A stretch of DNA of 64,000 bases, from positions 1 through 64,000 of the forward strand of contig NZ_BMUC01000013.1 of NCBI RefSeq assembly GCF_014649995.1, read 5' to 3'. Each line of letters starts with the position of its first letter. The stretch's first letter is position 1. Origin of the DNA: Streptomyces griseoflavus (GTDB lineage: Bacteria; Actinomycetota; Actinomycetes; Streptomycetales; Streptomycetaceae). Under the pieces are notes generated by a model that saw only the letters and a program-made list of their open reading frames with translations, was not told the origin of the DNA and made no database searches. Below, one piece after another: positions 44,245 to 53,869 of this stretch. Position numbers and translations under genes: made by a program.

Positions 44245-45006
44245 CTACCGGCCGACCCGTCCGAGTCGCAGGTCTCGGTGGAGGAACCACGCCGTGCCTG
44301 CGACGACCGCCCCGCAGACCGTGGGCACGAGCACCCACGGCAGGCCCGTCCACACGGCGGACAGACCCACGACGGCGCAGGTTGCCCCCGTGACGATGAG
44401 CAGCCATTTGCCGTACGGGCGCCAGGTGAACAGTCCGGGGTCGCGCGGCCTGGCCAGATGCATCGCACCGAACATCAGCGCCCACGTTGCCAGCAGCCCC
44501 GCGAACGTGCCGACGGCGACGATCATCTGGGGCTCGTCGCGGGGCGCGTTGCTGGAGTTCTGCCGGACGTCCCTCTCGGCAACCACCACGACGACGCCGC
44601 GCCACACGGTACCCGTGACCCGGTCCCCCCGCTGAAGCCCGCTCAGCACCGGCTCCGTGTCGCCGAACGGCACGACCATCCTCGGGAAGAGCTCCGGGCC
44701 GAGCAGGGTCGCCGTTGTCCTCTTGGCGCCGAGCGAGGTGTCTTCAACGGTGAAGGTGATATCCCGCAGGCAGTCCTCCACCCTCAGTGTCACGCTGCGG
44801 GCGGGGCACGCCTCGGCCGCGTGGTAATCCCGGTACTGGGCGCGATCGCTGGGCAGCCAGCTGGTGAAGACGAAATGGCAGGTCAGTACGGCGGCCACGG
44901 ACACGACGATCAGTGCCGCACCCACCACTAGGTTCCGGCCGGCCCGCAGCTGAGGCGGCCGCTGTCCGTCCGCCTCCCATGCGGTACCGCTCCTCGTCGT
45001 GGTCAT
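44245..45006 (-). CDS. Membrane protein of unknown function
   Basis: 253 residues from ATG 45006 (GGGAGG six bases upstream). A first membrane helix is at about 24-44 (LVVGAALIVVSVAAVLTCHF). An extracellular region of about 110 residues with two cysteines (AEACPARSVTLRVEDCLRDI) follows, then three helices in the C-terminal part (LLATWALMFGAMHL, LLIVTGATCAVVGLSAVW, LVPTVCGAVVAGTAWFL). The layout resembles Streptomyces DUF3592-type proteins. No role is suggested by its neighbours. Confidence 0.75.
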   Translation of the reverse strand: MTTTRSGTAWEADGQRPPQLRAGRNLVVGAALIVVSVAAVLTCHFVFTSWLPSDRAQYRDYHAAEACPARSVTLRVEDCLRDITFTVEDTSLGAKRTTATLLGPELFPRMVVPFGDTEPVLSGLQRGDRVTGTVWRGVVVVVAERDVRQNSSNAPRDEPQMIVAVGTFAGLLATWALMFGAMHLARPRDPGLFTWRPYGKWLLIVTGATCAVVGLSAVWTGLPWVLVPTVCGAVVAGTAWFLHRDLRLGRVGR

Positions 45007-45009
45007 CGC

Positions 45010-45740
45010 TCGCCTCCCGCAGTCCCCACCGAAAGGCCACCAGCCTGCTCCAGCCCCGATCAAGCAGGCAAGGAGACCGACTGGCAGTCGCAAGCCACTG
45101 ATCCCTGCCGTATCCGGGCAACATGACCCTTGGACACCCCTGAGGGCTCCGGCCGCGAGAACGGGCAGCGGATGTACACCGGTTCGGGAAGCAGCCGCCG
45201 CCCGAAAGGAAATCGAAATTTTGCCCGGTTTCGACAGCAGCACGGGCACGGACAAGTTGCTGCTGGGCGCAATGGCCGGCGACGTCGGGGCCTGCTGCCC
45301 CGACCGCATCGGTGCGCCGGCTTCAGGCAGGTGGAGCGGCCCTGCGACGGTGACCATGCCGTCCACCAGTCCGGTTGATCGCGTGCGTGCCAGAGGAGGT
45401 CGAACCAGGCGGCGGGTGAGTTCCTCCGCCTTGTGAACCAGGACCGCCTGCATGGTGTCCGGCTCGGACGAGGGCGGAGGACCGGCGAGAGCGGCCGTCG
45501 GCGATGCCAGTCGGACTGGTGAAGTGGACGGCGTACCTGAATCCGTCCGGGGTCCGGTACAGGAGGAAGCGGGTCGGCGTCGCGAGGGTGCGCCAGTACG
45601 GCCCGCCGTTCGCTCGCCATGCCGGCACGGGTCTGCGCGGACTCACCGCCCATGCGGCGCGTCCGGCGTCACCGGGGACGTAGGCACCCCCCCGACCGTT
45701 CGGATAAACCGATGGTCGGGGGCGAGCGTGAGGCGGCAGG
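45010..45740. other. Stretch with unassigned relics
   Basis: On the minus strand TPTRFLLYRTPDGFRYAVHF (about 45580) and AVLVHKAEELTRRLVRPPLA (about 45420) look like parts of one protein in two frames. The family is not recognised, and no intact gene is seen. Confidence 0.4.
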
Positions 45741-45749
45741 ATGCTCCGC

Positions 45750-46313
45750 ATGACATTGCCCACCCCCGAGCTGCGCACCGCCCGCCTGCGACTGCGGCCG
45801 TTCACCGACGCCGACGCGGCGCCGCTCTACGCGCTGCACAGCAGCACCCACGTGCTGCGTTACTGGGACTCCCCACCGTGGACCGAACCGGCCCGCGCCC
45901 AGCGCTTCATCGCGACCTGCCGGACGATCGAGGAGGAAGGCACGGGAGCGCGGGTGGCCGTCGACCGGGTCCTGGACGGCGTGTTCATCGGCTGGTGCGG
46001 CCTGACCAACTGGAACCCTGACTTTCGCAGCGCGTCCCTGGGCTACGTCTTCGACGCCGCCGCGTGGGGCCGCGGCTACGCCACGGAGACCGCACACGCC
46101 GTCCTGGAGTGGGCGTTCGACACTCTGGACCTCAACCGCGTCCAGGCCGAGACCGACACCCGCAACGTGGCGTCCGCCCGAGTCCTGGAGAAACTCGGCT
46201 TCGTCCGCGAAGGCACCCTCCGCGAGGACTGCGTCGTCAACGGCGATGTCTCCGACTCCTGGATCTTCGGCCTCCTCCGCCGTGAGTTGAGCGTGCTGAC
46301 CGATGTCCAATAG
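45750..46313 (+). CDS. GNAT-family N-acetyltransferase (RimJ-like)
   Basis: 187 residues from ATG 45750; an in-frame ATG nine bases earlier is possible. PELRTARLRLRPFTDADAAP and SLGYVFDAAAWGRGYATETA (acetyl-CoA loop), then NRVQAETDTRNVASARVLEK and LGFVREGTLRED, are classic for the RimJ/RimL/YdaF group. It acetylates an amino group of a protein or small molecule; the substrate is unknown. Confidence 0.93.
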   Translation: MTLPTPELRTARLRLRPFTDADAAPLYALHSSTHVLRYWDSPPWTEPARAQRFIATCRTIEEEGTGARVAVDRVLDGVFIGWCGLTNWNPDFRSASLGYVFDAAAWGRGYATETAHAVLEWAFDTLDLNRVQAETDTRNVASARVLEKLGFVREGTLREDCVVNGDVSDSWIFGLLRRELSVLTDVQ

Positions 46314-46539
46314 GCCAGGATCGAGCGCCTGTGCCTGACCGGGCTCCTCGTGGAGGAGGAAGGCAACGTGATCACCGACAGGTGACCGCTGCAATCGCCC
46401 GGAAGACCGGCAGCGTCTGCAATCGACCCGGCCCCGGCGGCGGAGCATGCGTCTGACCGTCGCCGTCTTGGTGCGGGTCAGTTTCCAGCACTGCCGCTGT
46501 CGCCACCCGCGCCGAACCCACCCGGCCGCGGCTGCCGTG

Positions 46540-47618
46540 CGGCGTCGTACCGGGCCGCGAACGCGACCTTCATCGAGCACCAGGCGCCCATCGGCCTCGC
46601 ACAGGCTGGGGCGGGGGCCTGGTCGCCTCGGTGGACGGGATGCGGTTCGTCGTCCCCGTGCCATCCGTGTATGCGCGGCCAAACGCGAAGTACTTCGCGC
46701 GCCGGAGCGGCGCGACCTGGCTGAACTTGACCAACGACCAGGGGGCGGGCCTGGGCGGAAAAGTCGTGGCCGGCACTCCGCGCGACTCGCTGTACGTGCT
46801 GGACGTCCTCTACGACCGTGACGGCGGCCGCCGCCCGGAGATGATCGTCACCGACACCGCCTGCTACAGCGACATCGTGTCGGGCTGCTGATCCTGGCCG
46901 GGTTCGCCTGCGCCCCGCAGCTCGCCGACCTGCCCGACCAGAAGACGTGCGCATCGACCGTACGGCCGGCTACGGCGCCATCCAGGACGCGGCCCGGGGG
47001 CCGGATCGACTCGCCCGTATCGAGCGGCGCTAGGAGGACACCCCGCAGATCATCGGCTCCGTCCACACCGGGGCCGTCCGCGCCTACGACGTCCGGATGC
47101 TGTCGCGCGACGGGCGGCCCACCCCGCTGGGCGACGCGATCGCCCCCTACGGGCGGATCGCCAAGACCCTGCACATCGTGCGCCTTGCCGACGAGCCCGG
47201 CTACCGCCGCCAGATCAAGGTGCGGGCCAACCTCCAGGAAGGCCCCCACGCGCTCGCCCGGAAGATCTCCCACGGCTGGGCCGGGCAGCTCCACCAGCGC
47301 TACCAGGGCGGCATGGAGGACCAGATCGGCGCCCTGGGTCTGGTCCTCAACGCCCTGGTGCCGTTCAACACCCGCTACATGGACGACGCCCTGATCAAGC
47401 TGCGCGCCGACGGCTTCGAGGTCCGTGACGAGGACGCCGCCCGCCTGTCCCCGTTCGTGCGCCACCACATCAACATGCTGGGCCGGTACTCCTTACAGCT
47501 CCCCGGCCTGCCCGGCCTGCCCGGCGGGCTGCGGCCCCTGCGTGCCCCGAACGATCACGACACGGCATCCTCCCTGGGAGGCGGCCGGTTGGGCCGGATG
47601 GCGGGCACGCGCGCGTGA
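46540..47618 (+). pseudogene. tnpA: Tn3-family transposase relic
   Basis: C-terminal half of a Tn3 transposase in several frames. VDGMRFVVPVPSVYARPNAK and SLYVLDVLYDRDGGRRPEMI give way to a stop at 46889; LILAGFACAPQLADLPDQK follows in the next frame. The last stretch (47097-47618) reads MLSRDGRPTPLGDAIAPYGR, RQIKVRANLQEGPHALARKI and MDDALIKLRADGFEVRDEDA and ends normally. The N-terminal half and any resolvase are missing. Confidence 0.9.
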
Positions 47619-47691
47619 GCGCGGCAGAAAGGGGAACCTGCGGCCGAGGCTTCTTTCAGCAGAACCCCGTAAACAGGAGCGGAGACGAGTG

Positions 47692-48252
47692 ATGGCCACG
47701 ACGACGGACGAGGCCCGTGCCGGCACGGCACAGCCGGCGAGTATCCAGTTGCCGGGCATCGTGCTCGGCGTGGGGCTCGGCGGGTTCGTCGACGGCATTC
47801 TGCTGCACCAGCTCCTGCAGTGGCACCACATGCTCACCAGCACCAACCACGACCACATCGGGGTGAAGTACTACAACCCGAAGACGGTGTCCGGCCTGGA
47901 GATGAACACCGTATGGGACGGCATCTTCCACACCGTGTGCTGGATCGCCGTCCTACTCGGCCTGGCCATCCTGTACTCGCGTGTCACCCACAACCGCCGC
48001 CGGGTGTGGACCTCCCGGGTGCTGTGGGGCTGGGTCCTGGTCGGCTGGGGCCTGTTCAACCTGGTCGAAGGCGTCCTGGACCACCACATCCTGGGCATCC
48101 ACCACGTCTACGCCGGAGAGGGACAGCTCTGGTGGGACATCGGCTTCCTCGTCCTGGGCGCCCTGCTGGTGGCCTGCGGCTACCTCCTCCAGCGCAGCGG
48201 CCAGCCCTTCGACCCGACCGCCCCCACTAGGCGTGAGGCCCGGCGCGCCTGA
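47692..48252 (+). CDS. DUF2243 membrane protein
   Basis: 186 residues from ATG 47692 (GGAGCGGAG upstream); the open frame before it belongs to the Tn3 relic. Four membrane helices are predicted, with the DUF2243 pattern GFVDGILLHQLLQWHHM and NTVWDGIFHTVCWIAVLLGL, LVEGVLDHHILGIHHV. The many conserved histidines suggest metal or heme contact. It overlaps the CtaG-like gene by one base (TGATG), so the two probably work together in copper or cytochrome oxidase maturation. Confidence 0.92.
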   Translation: MATTTDEARAGTAQPASIQLPGIVLGVGLGGFVDGILLHQLLQWHHMLTSTNHDHIGVKYYNPKTVSGLEMNTVWDGIFHTVCWIAVLLGLAILYSRVTHNRRRVWTSRVLWGWVLVGWGLFNLVEGVLDHHILGIHHVYAGEGQLWWDIGFLVLGALLVACGYLLQRSGQPFDPTAPTRREARRA

Positions 48253-49085
48253 TGGACCACCACCTGCACGATCCCGGGCACGGTGCGGGCAGCAGCCTTC
48301 AGTGGCTGCTGCCCGCACTCGTTCTGCCGGCCGTTGCCGGCGCCTACCTCCTGCTCGTACACCGGGCCCGTCGCCGCAACCCCGCCCGGGGTTGGAGCCG
48401 GTGGCGGACCGGATGGTTCCTGGCCGGGACCGTCCTGCTCGCCGTCGCGCTGCTGCCGCCCGTGGCGCCCTTCGCCCACGAGGACTTCCGCGGCCACATG
48501 ACCCAGCACATGCTCATCGGCATGTACGCCCCGCTCGCGCTCGTGCTGGCCGCCCCCGTCACCCTCCTGCTGCGCACCCTGCCCGCGGCCCGGGGACGGC
48601 AGCTGACCGCCGTGCTGCACAGCCGGCCCGCCCGCGTGATCGCCCACCCAGCCGTTGCACTGGCCCTGTCCACGGGAAGCCTCGCGGTCCTCTACTTCAC
48701 CCCCCTCTACAACGCGACCATGGGCAATCCGGCAGCGCACTGGCTGCTGCACGCACACTTCCTGCTGTCGGGATGCCTGTTCGCCTACGTCATCGCCGGC
48801 CCCGACCCCGCCCCCTCCCGGCCGGCCGTGCGCGCCCGACTGGTCTACCTCGGCGTCGCCATCGCAGCCCACGCGGTCATCTCCCAGCTGATGTACGGTG
48901 GCTTCTGGGTCGACATCCACGCCCCCATCCCCCAGGTGCAGGCAGGCGCGGAGATCATGTACTACGGCGGTGACATCGCCGAGCTGCTCCTGGCCGTCGC
49001 CCTGGTCGTCACCTGGCGCCCCGAATCCCGCCGGGCGGCCACCCGTCGGCCCGCCGCTGCCCGGGAAGTGACGGCATCCACCTGA
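48252..49085 (+). CDS. CtaG-like cytochrome c oxidase assembly protein
   Basis: 277 residues, seven membrane helices. Family marks are FAHEDFRGHMTQHMLIGMYA, PLALVLAAPVTLLLRTL, HWLLHAHFLLSGCLFAYVIA and MYGGDIAELLL-like MYYGGDIAELLLAVALV. The caa3-type CtaG (DUF1404-like) helps copper insertion or assembly of terminal oxidase. Co-translated with the DUF2243 gene. No oxidase subunits are near. Confidence 0.92.
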   Translation: MDHHLHDPGHGAGSSLQWLLPALVLPAVAGAYLLLVHRARRRNPARGWSRWRTGWFLAGTVLLAVALLPPVAPFAHEDFRGHMTQHMLIGMYAPLALVLAAPVTLLLRTLPAARGRQLTAVLHSRPARVIAHPAVALALSTGSLAVLYFTPLYNATMGNPAAHWLLHAHFLLSGCLFAYVIAGPDPAPSRPAVRARLVYLGVAIAAHAVISQLMYGGFWVDIHAPIPQVQAGAEIMYYGGDIAELLLAVALVVTWRPESRRAATRRPAAAREVTAST

Positions 49086-49184
49086 CCATGCCCACCCGCG
49101 TGCCCCCCGACCCGGGAAAACAGCCCCGACAGCGGCTCACCGGTGCGCGTTGCCCGGCGCGAGCAGACTGGTCAGCTCTGAGAT

Positions 49185-49630
49185 CTACTCCGGCGACGGC
49201 TTGAAGCAGCGGCGGACGTACTCCGGCTTCTTGTGCCTCGACCTCGCCATCAGCATCAGCAGGGAGGCGCCCTGGTCACCCAGATGCGTCAGGGTGGCGT
49301 GGCGGTACTCGTGCAGGTCCCAGCCGGTCCTCCGCCCGCGCACCGCGGTGTGCTCGTACAGCAGGACGCGGGCCTGCCCGTAGGAGAGGCGGGCCAGACC
49401 GGTGTCCGGGCACATCGCACGCGCTGACCACCTTCCCCCGGGCCCGGGCGGCGGGGGGTGACGAACACCGGCCCTCGCGTATGGCCGCGCAGCAGCCGGA
49501 GCAGGAGCCGGGCGGTGCCGGCGTCCCAGTACACGGTCTCCAGCACGAAGTCCTCCCGGGCCTGCCCTCGGCGGCGGCCCTTGCTCCGGACGCCCTTGGC
49601 CTTCACGGGACAGCGGCGCGCGGCCAGCAC
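49185..49630 (-). pseudogene. Tyrosine recombinase/integrase, C-terminal relic
   Basis: One frame reads [20 protein letters not shown] and [20 protein letters not shown]. After a shift near 49440 the other frame carries [19 protein letters not shown], the box [20 protein letters not shown] (HxxR) and [16 protein letters not shown] with the catalytic Tyr. This is the end of a phage or plasmid-type integrase. The N-terminus is gone. Confidence 0.82.
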
Positions 49631-49769
49631 ACCTCACGGGGGCCGGTCTGTCCGACAGGCGCACCCACTGCGAGGCGGAGGAGGTGCCGCTTACCCTCGG
49701 GTGGGCGGCCGGATCCGCGTGCAATTGGCCTATGGCTCACCGCTGCCGACGTCCGGAAGCGTCTCAGTC

Positions 49770-50162
49770 TCACCGACCGGACGTGGTGGCGCGCAGCAGG
49801 GGCGGGCTGAGCAGCCATGCTTCTCCGCGGTGGTAGAGAGCGGCCGGGCGCCCGGTGGGAGGAAGCCGATGGTGTCCGGTCGGCTGTACGAACCCTGTGG
49901 TGTTGAGTACCTTACGGCGGAAGTTGCTCGGGTCGAGGGTCTGTCCCCAGATCACTTGGTACACCGTCCGCAGCTCTGTGAGCGTGAATGTCTCGCCGCA
50001 GAAGGCAGTGGCCACAGCGGTGTACTCGAGCTTTCGGCGGACCTCTTCCAGGGCTTCCGTAAGGATTTCCCGGTGGTCGAAAGCCCGGCCTAGCGTGCCG
50101 TCCTCCAGGCTGGCTGCAGGGGCCCAGAAGGCACGTTCGGCTGACTCGCTGGCCGCAGCATC
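49770..50162 (-). pseudogene. Nudix/NrtR-type regulator, C-terminal fragment
   Basis: AFDHREILTEALEEVRRKLE and the winged-helix region YTAVATAFCGETFTLTELRT, VIWGQTLDPSNFRRKVLNTT are the C-terminal domain of ADP-ribose-sensing Nudix regulators (NrtR). The Nudix box domain that should precede it is absent; the upstream reading is low complexity. It is unlikely to be functional. Confidence 0.8.
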
Positions 50163-50720
50163 GCTTGCGGCGGCTCTGAACGAACGTCGTTCTGTACCGG
50201 CAAACAGCGCAGCAAGCTGCGCGCGTTCACGGAGGCCGACCTCGCCATCATCAGCGCCGAGCGCTTGGCGGTGACATTGATCAGGTACGCGGGGCTGCAC
50301 CAGCACGAGGCCCAGCCCGCTGGCCGGCGCCGGCGGGCCACCGCGGAGCCCGGCTGCAAGGCAGGATCAGCAGTCTGCAGGCGATGGCCGCCCAGCACTC
50401 GCTGGTCGCGGAGCTCGCCCGCGAGGTGGGGCGCTGGGAGCCACCGTGCTCGAGGGCCTCGAACAGCACGGCCCCGCCCAGAACGTGTGGACACCCCCGA
50501 CCGGAAGCCCTCCCCCGCTCATGGATTGACTTGTACCGATGCCGGCCCGCCTATGGGTGGAGAGGCGAGCGCGCTCCTGACCGTGTCGGTGTGTCTTACT
50601 GATCGTTTCAGAATGATCCTGACCGAGTGCTTCAGTTGGCACTTATGCATTCGACTTGGAACCTTGGCTCCTGGCCTTGCGCATGCAGCAGCAGATCCGG
50701 TCGAACGTAGGAGTGGGTGG

Positions 50721-51209
50721 ATGAGCGTAGATGTGGAGCGGGAGTGCTGGGCAATGCGACCCGGAGCAGGTGTGGGGCCGTTGCGCTTCGGGATGTCTCC
50801 AGCCGAGGTTGCCAAGGCACTGCGTGTCTCTGGACCGCAGGAACGGGTCGGTGGTCCGTATGAGCAGGAGGACTTCCCAGATGGGTTGAAGGCGTTCTAC
50901 GAGGCGGGCAGGCTCGCCTGCGTCGCGATGGATGCGGTCACCGGTCCGCAAGTCTTCCTGTCAGGCTTCCCGCTGGCAGGGAGCGATCCCGAGCAGGGCC
51001 ATCAGTTCCTGCTGGACCACGCTGCGGAGCATGGAAACTGGGTGCTTTATACGCCCGACGACTCGGTTTCCCTGACTGATCTCGGGCTTCTTCTGCGTTC
51101 GCAGCTGGTCGGGGAAGCTCGCCTCACGCGCCCGCTCTTCGTGAAGGAGGAGTGGCTGGAGTCGCAGTACTTCCGGGACCACCTCCCGCTGGAGGCTGTG
51201 CCAGGCTGA
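50721..51209 (+). CDS. Conserved hypothetical protein
   Basis: 162 residues from ATG 50721 (GGAG about ten bases upstream). AMRPGAGVGPLRFGMSPAEV opens a domain seen in many Streptomyces hypothetical proteins. YEQEDFPDGLKAFYEAGRLA and FLLDHAAEHGNWVLYTPDDS follow. It has no signal or membrane segment. Function is unknown. The gene is intact and ends just before an IS5 relic. Confidence 0.75.
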   Translation: MSVDVERECWAMRPGAGVGPLRFGMSPAEVAKALRVSGPQERVGGPYEQEDFPDGLKAFYEAGRLACVAMDAVTGPQVFLSGFPLAGSDPEQGHQFLLDHAAEHGNWVLYTPDDSVSLTDLGLLLRSQLVGEARLTRPLFVKEEWLESQYFRDHLPLEAVPG

Positions 51210-51223
51210 GCGCGATATGAGCC

Positions 51224-52070
51224 GTGGTCTTGCGCTCGACGATCTTGGTCAGCAGGGTGTCCAAGGTGCGTGCTGATCTTGTCCCAGATGACCTGTGGGA
51301 GCGGGTGGCCCCACTGCTGCCGCCCGTTCCAGAACGGCGCCGCCGCCACCCCGGGCGACTGCGTGTTCCCGACCGAGTAGCGCTCGCCGACGTCATGTGT
51401 GTGCTGCGGACCGGTGTCGCGTGGCGCGATCTCCTCGCAGAAACCGTGGGCTGTTCCGGTGTGACGGCCTGGAGCCGGCTGCGGGACTGGACCGAGGGCG
51501 GCGTCTGGCCACGCCTGCACACCGCCCTGCTGGCCGAGCTTCGCCGCGCCGGCCTGCTCGACCTGGACGACTGCTCTGGGGACGGATCGCATGTCCGGGC
51601 CCGGGGATCACGTCGGCCCCTCGCCCGTCGACCGTGCCCGCCCCGGCTCCAAGCACCACCTGATCGTCGACCGCCATGGAACCCCCCTCGCCGTCACGCT
51701 CACCGGCGGCAACCGGCACGATGTCACCCAGCTCCTGCCGCTGCTCGACGCCGTCCCACCGGTCCGAGCACTGCGGGGACGCCCCCGCCGCAAACCCCGG
51801 CGCCTGCATGCCGACCGGGGCTACGACTTCGACAAGTACCGCCGCCTGCTACGGAAACGCGGCATCAAACCCCTGATCGCCCGACGCGGTGTCGCCCACG
51901 GCTCCGGACTGGGCAAAGTGCGCTGGGTGGCTGAGCGCCATTCGCCTGGCTGCACCAGTTCAAACGGCTCCGCACTCGCTCGCTACGAACGGCGCGCCGA
52001 TCTCCACCAGGGCTTGCCCGACCTGGCCTGCAGCCTCATACGCCTCCGCCGCCTCCGGAACTCATTTTGA
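51224..52070 (+). pseudogene. IS5-family transposase relic
   Basis: Frame one gives VPDDLWERVAPLLPPVPERR and TGVAWRDLLAETVGCSGVTA to the first Asp region DDCSGDGSHVRA. Frame two continues with PGSKHHLIVDRHGTPLAVTL, RLHADRGYDFDKYRRLLRKR and ends RYERRADLHQGLPDLACSLI. The junction near 51595 is where two-frame IS5 elements shift. A second disturbance near 51945 scrambles the conserved ERTFAWLHQFKRLR segment, so this copy is dead. Confidence 0.88.
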
Positions 52071-52461
52071 AATGATCAGTGAGCGCCAGAGTTTGGCGGT
52101 ACTCGCCAACTGAGGCGCTCACCTCGGTGCTGAGCCGGTTGAGCCAGCGGTGCGGCGCCAGGTCTCCGCGAGATGGATGTTGATGTAGCGGAGGAGGGTC
52201 AGCGGGTCCTGGATGTCGTCGACACCGAAGGTGATGCGGCGCAGGAGCGACCGGATCCGAGGTTGAAGTCGGGTGCGCAGGGCGGCAGTTAGGAGATGAT
52301 CAGCCAGTCCCGGGTTTCGGCGAACTTGCGCAGGCCGGCAGCTTGCGGTTGAACCGTGTGCGTGCGCAAGCCGTTTATGACTGCATGCCCTTGAAGAAGA
52401 GGGGCGGTAGGCGGCTGCACCATGGCCGCGCTTCCACGGGCAACGACGGGAAGAAGTACTC

Positions 52462-52839
52462 ATGAAACTGACTTTTAAGACCTCGGTAGTAGGAGCAGTC
52501 CTCGCCTGCACCGCCGTACTGGCAGCTCCGGGAACCGCATCGGCTGATGAACCGGTGACCCGCTGCGATGAAGGCCAGATCTGCCTCTACGACGGCCACA
52601 ACCTCACCGGGAGCAACGTGCAGCTCCAGTACCGGGTGGACATCCCCAACCTCGGCTGGGCGTGGAACGACCGAGCCAGCTCGGTGTGGAACCGTGCCGT
52701 GGGGCCCGTCTGCATCTATACCGATGCCGACTACCGCGGCTACCACTACACCATAATGCCGGGTGAGAAGCAGGAACTTCTGTTCCTCTTCGACAACGCA
52801 GTGAGCTCCCTTGAGTACGGCGGCTGCGGGGCCCCCTGA
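52462..52839 (+). CDS. Secreted peptidase inhibitor, family I36-like
   Basis: 125 residues. A signal peptide MKLTFKTSVVGAVLACTAVL with cleavage after ASA is followed by a beta/gamma-crystallin-like repeat pair: CDEGQICLYDGHNLTGSNVQ and PVCIYTDADYRGYHYTIMPG, with four cysteines. Streptomyces metalloproteinase inhibitor-like I36 proteins show this plan. It may control secreted proteases. It lies between transposase relics and has its own GGGAAGAAG site upstream. Confidence 0.82.
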   Translation: MKLTFKTSVVGAVLACTAVLAAPGTASADEPVTRCDEGQICLYDGHNLTGSNVQLQYRVDIPNLGWAWNDRASSVWNRAVGPVCIYTDADYRGYHYTIMPGEKQELLFLFDNAVSSLEYGGCGAP

Positions 52840-52844
52840 GCCGG

Positions 52845-53860
52845 CTGACCAACCGGTTGCGGCGAGGCATCCGTCGATGGTTTTCGCTGCGGTATTGGTG
52901 TTCGCGGAGGGTGTGGCGCAGGACGTGCATCAGGTGGTCGGGGTCGGTGAAGGCGGTGTTGTTCTGGCCCCGGCGTCGGACCAGTGACCAGATACCTTCG
53001 ACCGGGTTCAGGTCGGGTGCGTAAGACGGTAGCCGGTAGGCGGTGATCCAGTCGCGGGTGCCGATGAAGGCCCGCAGCCGGGCGTCCAAGTGCACGTTGA
53101 GACTGTCCCAGACGAGCACGAAGGGGGCGCCGAGTTGCTGGTGGGCCGCGCTCAGCAGGTCGCGGTCGTCGGTCCAGGTGAAGCTGCGCCGGCCACCGCG
53201 CTTGTGGTCGACGTGCCGCTTGGGCCGGAAGACCAGGTGTGAGCGTTCGCCCTGCTTGTAACGGGCCAGGGCGGCGATCGAGAACCGGCGCTGGGAGCGA
53301 CCGACCCTGTACTCGGATCACGGGCCTGTGCCCGCGCCTTGCCCAGGTGCGGGAGGTGGGCGGCGTCATCGAGAAGCCTGCTTCGCCCTCGAAGACGATC
53401 CAGCCGCTGAGCGCCGCCCCGGTCCTTTTACCTGAGGCCAGGTCTCCTTCACCCAGTCGGTGACCGCGTCCTCGTCACGCTCGATCGTCCGTCGGGCCGT
53501 AACCTGGTGGCTCCACCCGTGACGCCGGAGCGTCCTCGCGATGGCCGAGAGCGTGAGGGTCCCGTGGAACCGGCGCCCGATCAGCGTCTTGATCCTGGCC
53601 GCGGTCCAGGTCTGGTCCGGCCAGCCGTGGGCGACCGGCCCCTTGGCCAGCTCCTGCTCCAGAACCACGAACAGGCCTCGTCCAGCTTGGGACGGGCAGC
53701 CGATCCCTTGGAGTGCAGGGTCTGTCGGCACCGCCGCATTGTCCTGTTCCTCAGCGAACATCTCGGCCGCCTCCATACGGATGCGTTCGCGAAACGCCCG
53801 CCGCTCGACGCTCAGGCCCCCACCTTGCGGATACCTCGTGGTTCCGGCATGCCGCGACAA
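52845..53860 (-). pseudogene. IS630-family transposase relic
   Basis: Start piece: RYPQGGGLSVERRAFRERIR, then an apparent internal deletion, then LEQELAKGPVAHGWPDQTWT and TLRRHGWSHQVTARRTIERD. After a stop near 53366 the DDE core is in other frames (MLVWDSLNVHLDARLRAFIG, LPSYAPDLNPVEGIWSLVRR). At least two frame breaks. Confidence 0.88.
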
Positions 53861-53869
53861 TCGTCACTT

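Noticed and set aside
45750-45765. Operator-like GCATGACATTGCC at the start of a GNAT gene
   Set aside because: Only one half and the centre fit, it overlaps a start codon, and the gene has no link to the island.
51224-52070. Active two-frame IS5 transposase by programmed frameshift
   Set aside because: The first junction would fit, but a second disturbance near 51945 destroys a conserved segment.
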